A stretch of DNA of 57,035 bases from Terriglobia bacterium. GTDB taxonomy: Bacteria > Acidobacteriota > Vicinamibacteria > Vicinamibacterales > CAVVIG01. This document shows, piece by piece, positions 51,991 to 57,035 of this stretch; within the stretch, counting starts at the first letter, position 1, and every line of letters starts with the position of its first letter. The notes under the pieces were generated by a model. That model saw nothing but the letters and a program-made list of their open reading frames with translations, did no database searches and was not told where the DNA came from. Where the stretch lies: positions 1 through 57,035 of the forward strand of contig JAIQFX010000050.1 in NCBI GenBank assembly GCA_020073005.1, written 5' to 3'. A program made the position numbers and the translations under genes.

Positions 51991-52380
51991 GCCACATTAT
52001 GGCATCCGGTGGCCGCCCAAATGCGCTGACCTTTCGCCTCGAACTTACGATTCCGTTATCGAAGACAAATACTTGTTTGTCGGTCAAAGTACGACATAAT
52101 GCGCAACCGCACGATCAAGTTCAAGTCACATTGCCAACCTTCGGGTCGTTTCGTTTTCTCACTGTCACGTACAGACTGCGACTTCCCGTACGTCTGCACG
52201 CGCAGAGGAACTTCGTCCGGTAACTCCGTCTAATCCCGGCAGAGCCTGCACGATTGGGCCCTACCGGAGGGTTGGGACATGCAGCACGCAGAGCTCATTT
52301 CGCTCGCCTCCCGTTGCCTCATTTCGGTCTGTCACGGGCCATTCAAAAACCCAATCTTTGACGTACGCAGGAGGCTTTCG
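51991..52380. other. 390-bp intergenic region between yacG and the surface-protein gene
   Basis: The region is relatively AT-rich around 52040-52140 and holds one candidate plus-strand promoter (52073-52100). A GGAGGG at 52265-52270 before an ATG at 52279 would add 34 residues to the large protein; I prefer the ATG at 52381. No RNA gene, repeat array or other ORF is convincing. Confidence 0.5.
52073..52100 (+). promoter_or_regulatory. Candidate sigma-70 promoter of the surface-protein gene
   Basis: TTGTTT (52073-52078) and CATAAT (52095-52100) are 16 bp apart in an AT-rich patch. A start near 52107 would leave a leader of about 270 nt. Confidence 0.4.
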
Positions 52381-54408
52381 ATGAAGCGTCAAGCTTCGGC
52401 GCCGTCCGCCTCGGTGGCCCGCGCGTCTGCACCCGTGTGGTTGCGGACCCAGGCCGCTCTTCTTGCGCTTGGGATCGCGGTGCTCTTCGCCCAGAGCGGA
52501 GGGCAGGCCCAATCCCAACCTCCGAATGCTTTGCCGTTCTCCAAGAGCTTCCTGGTCACCGGCAATTACGTCGTCGGCGGCGCCGACTTCGACAACGGTT
52601 CGCGAAGCGGCTTCGTCACGGGCACCATCGCGATGCGTGGCGTGCCTGCCAACGCCGACATTCTCGCCGCCTTCCTTTACTGGGAGACGCTCACGAATTC
52701 GCCCAACCTCAAGGATCAGACTGACGGCGTGAAGTTCCGCGGTCAACCCGTGACCGCCGTAAAGGCGTCGTCCCTGTCGCCAACGCCCGCGACGGCGGCG
52801 TGCTTCATTCCTGGACCGCAACCCAGGATGACGATGTTCCGCGCCGACGTCTTGCGCTTACTGCCCCTGCAGTTGGACACGAACGGCCAGCCGACTGGCA
52901 AGCGTCTCGTCAACGACGAGGACCTGGAAGAGGCCGGCGTGCCGCGGCACACGGTGACGCTGCCGGACGCCAAAGGGTCGACGAACCATGCGCCGGCGAG
53001 CGGCGGCGCGTCGCTGTTCGTCGTCTATCGGGATCCAACGCGGCCGTTGACGCAGATCGTCCTGTACGACGGCATCTATCTCCAGCCGCCGTCCGCGACG
53101 ATGACACAGACGATCCGAGGATTTTTTCAATCCTCGATGAGTCACGTCGCCAAGGTGACCCACATCGTTGGCAGCGGCAAGCACAACGGCAGGGATCGCG
53201 TGTGGTTCGACAACAGACGCAAACCACCGGCACTCATCGGCTCGGACACGTTCGAGAACGAGGAGCAGGGTGGCAAGTCGGATCTAGGCTGGTCGAACCC
53301 GACATTCGATGTGACTTCGATGATGCCTGGGCTCGATCCCAATCTCGGCTACGGGGAAGAGGTGGTCACGACCGTCGACCACCGCAGGGACAATGACAGG
53401 GACAACGACAAAGACAACCAGTACGACTGCCTGACGTGGGCGGCAATCGCGTTCAGCACGACGGTCCAGGACAGCGACGGCGATGGGATTCCCGACAAGC
53501 TGGAGGACGTCAGCGGCCTCAAGCAGCCCAACAACGAGCCGTTGCCGGACCTCCACGCGATGGGCGCCAGCTCGAGGCACAAGGACATCTTCGTCGAAAT
53601 CGGCGCCATGACGGCGGATCCGGACACGGGTTACGGATCGATCAACGCACCCTTCAACCCGGCGACGCCTCGAGTCGTCGACGCCGCCGGCCACAGTCAC
53701 TTGCCGACGCCAGACGTGCTGAAGTTGGTGGGAGACGCCTACACGAACGCGCCGGTGGACAATCCCGACGGATCGCCGGGCATCAACATTCATTTCGACG
53801 CTGGGTCCGGATATCACGGTCTGCCGGGCTATGGGTCGGCCGAGGCCGACACCTATCTGATCCCGTCGACGTACGCGCGGGGCGGCGAGTTGATCAAGGA
53901 AGTGCCGTGTGCCGGAGCACAGTGCCAGTTTCCTGATTATCCCGGCACTGTCAGCTTCCAGATCGGGTACCAGATCTTGAGGGACGCGCCCGTCGGTCCT
54001 GATGGCGAAGAGCTGACGCCTTCGGGTGAAGACGCCCAGGAAGCCAGTTGCCGGACTCCGGGCTACATCGGAAACTGCCGGCGACGATTCGATCACAATC
54101 GCCAGGGCCTCTTCCACTACCTGTTGTACGCCCACGCGCGCGGTCTGCCGAAGTCCACCGACCCGCAGTCGCCGGACTTCCACGTACCGAAGAGCAGTTC
54201 AGGCGTGAGCAACCTGCCGGGCGGAAACCTCATGGTTACGCTCGGCCTCTGGGACAACTTCGTCGGAACGCCCTTCGCGCAAGCGACAACCTCGAACTGT
54301 GGCACGGTGGCGGTCCCACGAAGTACACGAGCGTCGACACCCGCGGCGGCGAGAGAGTTCGCGTCGATTTCGAGCCCAACTGCAAACCGAACGATCTCAG
54401 CACGATGA
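52381..54408 (+). CDS. 5' part of a large secreted metallopeptidase-like surface protein
   Basis: The start at 52381 has AGGAGG 6 bp upstream and a signal peptide (about 20-43). Residues about 55-330 form a beta-rich secreted domain. DRDNDKDN and SDGDGIPDKLED (about 340-370) look like calcium-binding loops. Residues about 395-635 match the part of large secreted zinc metallopeptidases just before their active site (GLFHYLLYAHARG, SSSGVSN, GNLMVTLGLWDNFVGTPFAQA). The meaningful sequence stops near 54285. The remaining 41 codons to the stop at 54408 are out of frame; the true continuation is in the frame starting at 54285. No HExxH is present in this part. GC is visibly lower than in neighbouring genes. 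Confidence 0.75.
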   Translation: MKRQASAPSASVARASAPVWLRTQAALLALGIAVLFAQSGGQAQSQPPNALPFSKSFLVTGNYVVGGADFDNGSRSGFVTGTIAMRGVPANADILAAFLYWETLTNSPNLKDQTDGVKFRGQPVTAVKASSLSPTPATAACFIPGPQPRMTMFRADVLRLLPLQLDTNGQPTGKRLVNDEDLEEAGVPRHTVTLPDAKGSTNHAPASGGASLFVVYRDPTRPLTQIVLYDGIYLQPPSATMTQTIRGFFQSSMSHVAKVTHIVGSGKHNGRDRVWFDNRRKPPALIGSDTFENEEQGGKSDLGWSNPTFDVTSMMPGLDPNLGYGEEVVTTVDHRRDNDRDNDKDNQYDCLTWAAIAFSTTVQDSDGDGIPDKLEDVSGLKQPNNEPLPDLHAMGASSRHKDIFVEIGAMTADPDTGYGSINAPFNPATPRVVDAAGHSHLPTPDVLKLVGDAYTNAPVDNPDGSPGINIHFDAGSGYHGLPGYGSAEADTYLIPSTYARGGELIKEVPCAGAQCQFPDYPGTVSFQIGYQILRDAPVGPDGEELTPSGEDAQEASCRTPGYIGNCRRRFDHNRQGLFHYLLYAHARGLPKSTDPQSPDFHVPKSSSGVSNLPGGNLMVTLGLWDNFVGTPFAQATTSNCGTVAVPRSTRASTPAAAREFASISSPTANRTISAR

Positions 54409-54590
54409 GCTACCTGTTCCAGTTGCACGGACTCCTCGACAACAACGGAATGGCTCACCTGGATTACTCGCGCGGCGACGCTCTGACGCTGAACGAGACG
54501 TCCCTCAAGGACGGGTCGATTGCGGGAAAAGGCGCGCTGCCGTACCGCACCGCCTGGTTTGTGCCGTTGGTGCCCGGCTCCCTCGCCGCG
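54285..54590 (+). pseudogene. Middle, frame-shifted segment of the same surface protein
   Basis: About 102 residues in the second frame continue the metallopeptidase-like domain: DNLELWHGGGPTKY, then FEPNCKPNDLSTMSYLFQL and LDYSRGDALTLNE. In relatives recalled from memory the text here reads H-E-L-G-H before NLELWHGG. The third zinc ligand H of ELWHGGG is kept while HExxH is absent. A second frame change near 54590 returns the sequence to a long open frame. Both breaks can be closed by adding one G (GCGA to GCGGA). Sequencing error, decay or a short deletion are all possible. Confidence 0.65.
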
Positions 54591-57035
54591 ATTTTGACGC
54601 GCCCAGCACCTCGGCTCTCGTCGACTGGAACACTGCCGGGCTCGACACGACGGAGCGATCCCAGGACATCAACTTCGACGGCACGCTCGAAACGTCCCTG
54701 AAGGGGTTCAACGAGTGGGCCAACATCCGCCTGAACCAGACCGGCAGCGGCCCGAACATGGCCGGATTCTCGCAGGGCATCGACTTCGGCGGCGGGGTCG
54801 ACTTCAGCGGCGGCATCGACTTCAGCGGCGGCGTCGACTTCAGCGGCGGCGTCGACTTCAGTGGCGGCGTCGACTTCAGTGGCGGTATCGACTACAGCGG
54901 CGGCATCGACTACGGTGGCGGCATCGACTTCAGCGGCGGCATCGATTTCAGCGGCGGCATTGATTTCGGCGGCGGGATCGACTTCGGCGGCGGGGTCGAC
55001 TACGGCGGCGGCGTCGACTTCAGCGGCGGACAGGAGATCGACTTCGAGACGTCGGCCGCACTGGGACATACGCCTCCCAACGGGCTGACGGCGTGCGTTG
55101 TCGGAACCAACCCGGGATGCACGGGCACGCCGGCGCAGCTCCACCGAAATCGGCTGGATTGGCAGGCGCCCAACGCAGGCGGCTCGCAGGTGACGCACTA
55201 CGCGGTGTACCGCGTCACGGGCGCCACAGTCGATACCACGAGCGCAGCCCAGAAGAAGCTCGTCGGAGAAACGCCGAACGGGGCGACGACGACACTGGTC
55301 GATCCCGAAGAGTTGCCGAACGGCCAGGTCTTCACCTACTGGGTGATTGCGGAGTTCACGAGCGCCACCGATGTCAGCAGCCCGTCGAACTACGCCACGA
55401 TTGCCGCGATGAACAATCCGCCGGTGGCACTCGCCGATGCGCCGAGCACCAACGAAGACACGCCCCTTACGGCGGATGTGTTGCTGAACGACACCGACGT
55501 CGACAGCCTGGCCCGCTTGCCCGTGGGCTTGAGCCTTCCCGTCAACGGGACTCTGACGTTCAACGCGAACGGCACCTTCACGTACACGCCGAACCTCAAT
55601 TTCTACGGGACCGATGGCTTCACGTACAAGCTCGCCGCCGGGACGTGGCCCGGTCCGCCGGCCCAGCCGATGAGCGCGGATTCGGCCGTCGTGACGGTGA
55701 CGATCACCGTCAACCCGGTCAACGACGCGCCGTCGTTCACGAAAGACGCCGACGACACTGTGCCGGAGGACTCCGGGCCGCGCGCTGTCTTGAACTGGGC
55801 GACCAACTTCTCGCCAGGGCCGCCGAACGAGTCGGCTCAGACGCTGCTCGCGTATCACGTCGTCAGCAACAGCAATCCGACGCTGTTTGCCGCGGGACCG
55901 GCCGTTGACAATACAGGTTCGCTCACCTACACGCCGGCGCCTGACGCGAACGGCACCGCGACGATTGGTGTGACGGTGCAGGACAGCGGCGGTATCGCAT
56001 CTGGCGGCGTGGACACGAGCGCCGCGCAGACGTTCACGATCACGGTGACGCCGGTCAACGATCCGCCGGTCGCCGCGCCCGATTCGAAAACGACGCCCGA
56101 AGACACGGCGCTGGTGTTCCCGGCCGGGGATTTGACCGCGAATGACAGTCGAGGCGCCGCCAACGAAAGTGACCAGACCTTGACCGTGCAGTCGGTGAGC
56201 GATGCGACCCACGGACTCGTCGTGCTCACCGACGGCACGATCACGTTTACGCCGGATCCGGATTTCAACGGTACGGCGAGCTTCACGTACACGGTGTGGG
56301 ATAACGGGACGACGAACGGACAGTCGGATCCCCGCTCGGCGGTCGGTCATGTGTTCGTGACCGTCACCGAAGTCAACGATCCCCCCGTGCTGACCGACGA
56401 CAGCAAGAGCACGCTCGCGAACACGCCGCTCACTTTCCCGGCGAGCGATCTGACCGCCAATGACCAGGCGGGACCGGCCAACGAGAACGGACAGATCCTC
56501 ACCGTCACGACGGTCAACTCGCCGGTCAACGGCGCTGTGGCCCTCGCGGACGGCGCGATCACGTTCACTCCGGCGGCAAACTTCAGCGGACAGGCGAGCT
56601 TCACGTACGCAGCGTGCGACAACGGAACGACCGATGGCGTTCTGGATGCCCAGTGTGCGACGGCAACGGTGAGCGTGACGGTCGGGCCCGGGCTGACCAT
56701 CACCACTCTCGCGTTGCCCAACGGTACGCAGGGCGAGGCGTACTCGCAGAAGACCTTCGCGACTGGCGGCCAACCGCCGTACAGCTGGAAGATCGTGCCG
56801 ATCCAGAACCACCCCGAGTTCGATCTCCCTACCGGGTTGACGCTCTCGACGCAGGCGGATGGTACCGGGTTGATTTCGGGGACACCGACGATTGCGGATC
56901 AGGTGAGGACCTTCAGACTGCGCGTCACCGATTCACTCGGCGCCTCGAGCACGCAGGACTTGTGCGTCCATGTCGACGAGCCGACCGATAGCGCCCTGAT
57001 CGCCAGTCCCGCGAGCCCCGCCGATGTGGCGGCAG
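54590..57035 (+). CDS. 3' part of the surface protein: hexapeptide repeats, Fn3, cadherin-like and Ig-like domains (runs off the window)
   Basis: The frame is open from 54590 to the last base, at least 815 residues, and is not delimited by its own start (an ATG exists at 54758). It begins DFDAPSTSALVDWN, the usual end of the metallopeptidase-like domain. Fourteen [IV]D[FY][SG]GG hexapeptides follow (54779-55030), then a fibronectin-III-like domain (about 55070-55410). Three or four cadherin-like/tandem repeats come next, ending near 55730, 56065, 56390 and 56680, with joints such as VNPVNDAP, VTPVNDPP and VTEVNDPP. A putative Ig domain opens with LPNGTQGEAYSQ (about 56690-57000). This is typical of adhesins or large exported surface proteins. 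The C-terminus is not visible. Confidence 0.75.
54779..55030. repeat. 14 tandem 18-bp units encoding [IV]D[FY][SG]GG
   Basis: Fourteen contiguous 18-bp units, all in frame, with variation limited to I/V, F/Y, S/G and some third-base changes. The translated order is IDFGGG, VDFSGG, IDFSGG, VDFSGG (three times), IDYSGG, IDYGGG, IDFSGG (twice), IDFGGG (twice), VDYGGG and VDFSGG. Confidence 0.97.

Noticed and set aside
51792-51995. Longer citrate synthase N-terminus
   Set aside because: It is the out-of-frame reading of yacG; standard citrate synthase starts at MADTLSIVD.
54464-56812. 782-codon minus-strand open frame with AAEVDAAAEVDA-type repeats
   Set aside because: Mirror of the 18-bp repeats and of the domain-bearing plus-strand frame; composition is Arg/Val/Ala-rich with no fold signal.

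Overview
The window is high-GC bacterial DNA (mid-60s percent GC by eye). Its gene content resembles Acidobacteriota, most likely a Vicinamibacteria-type soil organism: a MoxR/BatA/DUF4175 operon with a TPR-peptidase, HEAT-repeat proteins behind an ECF sigma factor, and palindromic repeats that translate as VRLKADATT. This assignment is inference. No rRNA, tRNA, CRISPR array or replication origin was seen.

Layout. 1-1648 is a complete ISNCY-like insertion sequence whose left inverted repeat begins at base 1, so the window may start at a repeat-induced contig edge. 1668-4446 (minus) is a LytS/LytTR two-component pair followed by signal peptidase I (lepB). 4487-8234 (plus) holds an isolated nuoI, a metallophosphoesterase, a homocysteine methyltransferase/methylenetetrahydrofolate reductase fusion and a PmtA-like methyltransferase. 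8280-13813 (minus) holds a Tat-exported M24 peptidase, a cupredoxin/HD-GYP/outer-membrane-barrel operon and an isoprenylcysteine-type methyltransferase. 13914-16974 (plus) is a small ketosynthase, flavin-reductase and methyltransferase group. 17026-31141 (plus) is one long operon: TPR-gluzincin, DUF4159, MoxR ATPase, DUF58, BatA-like, DUF4175, von Willebrand A protein and a cysteine-free caspase/legumain-fold protein. 31202-37371 carries a rhomboid protease and leucine genes (leuA, leuD, leuC) around a divergent LysR gene. 37438-43500 is a CzcCBA-type metal efflux operon. 43519-45454 encodes two small membrane proteins and a LeuA/HMG-CoA-lyase-like enzyme. 45483-49026 (minus) is an ECF sigma, anti-sigma and two-HEAT-protein operon. 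49244-51990 holds a small ORF, an M28 peptidase, citrate synthase and YacG. 52381 to the end is one very large secreted surface protein, broken by two frame changes and running off the window.

Two signals stand out. First, many gene borders carry short arrays with a conserved period of 7 or 8 bp but a sequence that differs from place to place. Several are folded into long inverted pairs, and some supply a stop codon, a start codon or an N-terminus. Related repeats (a 9-bp array, a REP-like palindrome pair and a 15-bp inverted repeat) sit in frame inside genes. Second, the large surface protein resembles secreted zinc metallopeptidases but lacks the expected HExxH motif exactly where its reading frame breaks. 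It then carries 14 perfect hexapeptide units ([IV]-D-[FY]-[SG]-G-G) followed by an Fn3-like domain, cadherin-like domains and a putative Ig domain.

Within operons, 4-bp stop/start overlaps are the rule. They were used to choose several starts that differ from the longest possible reading frame.
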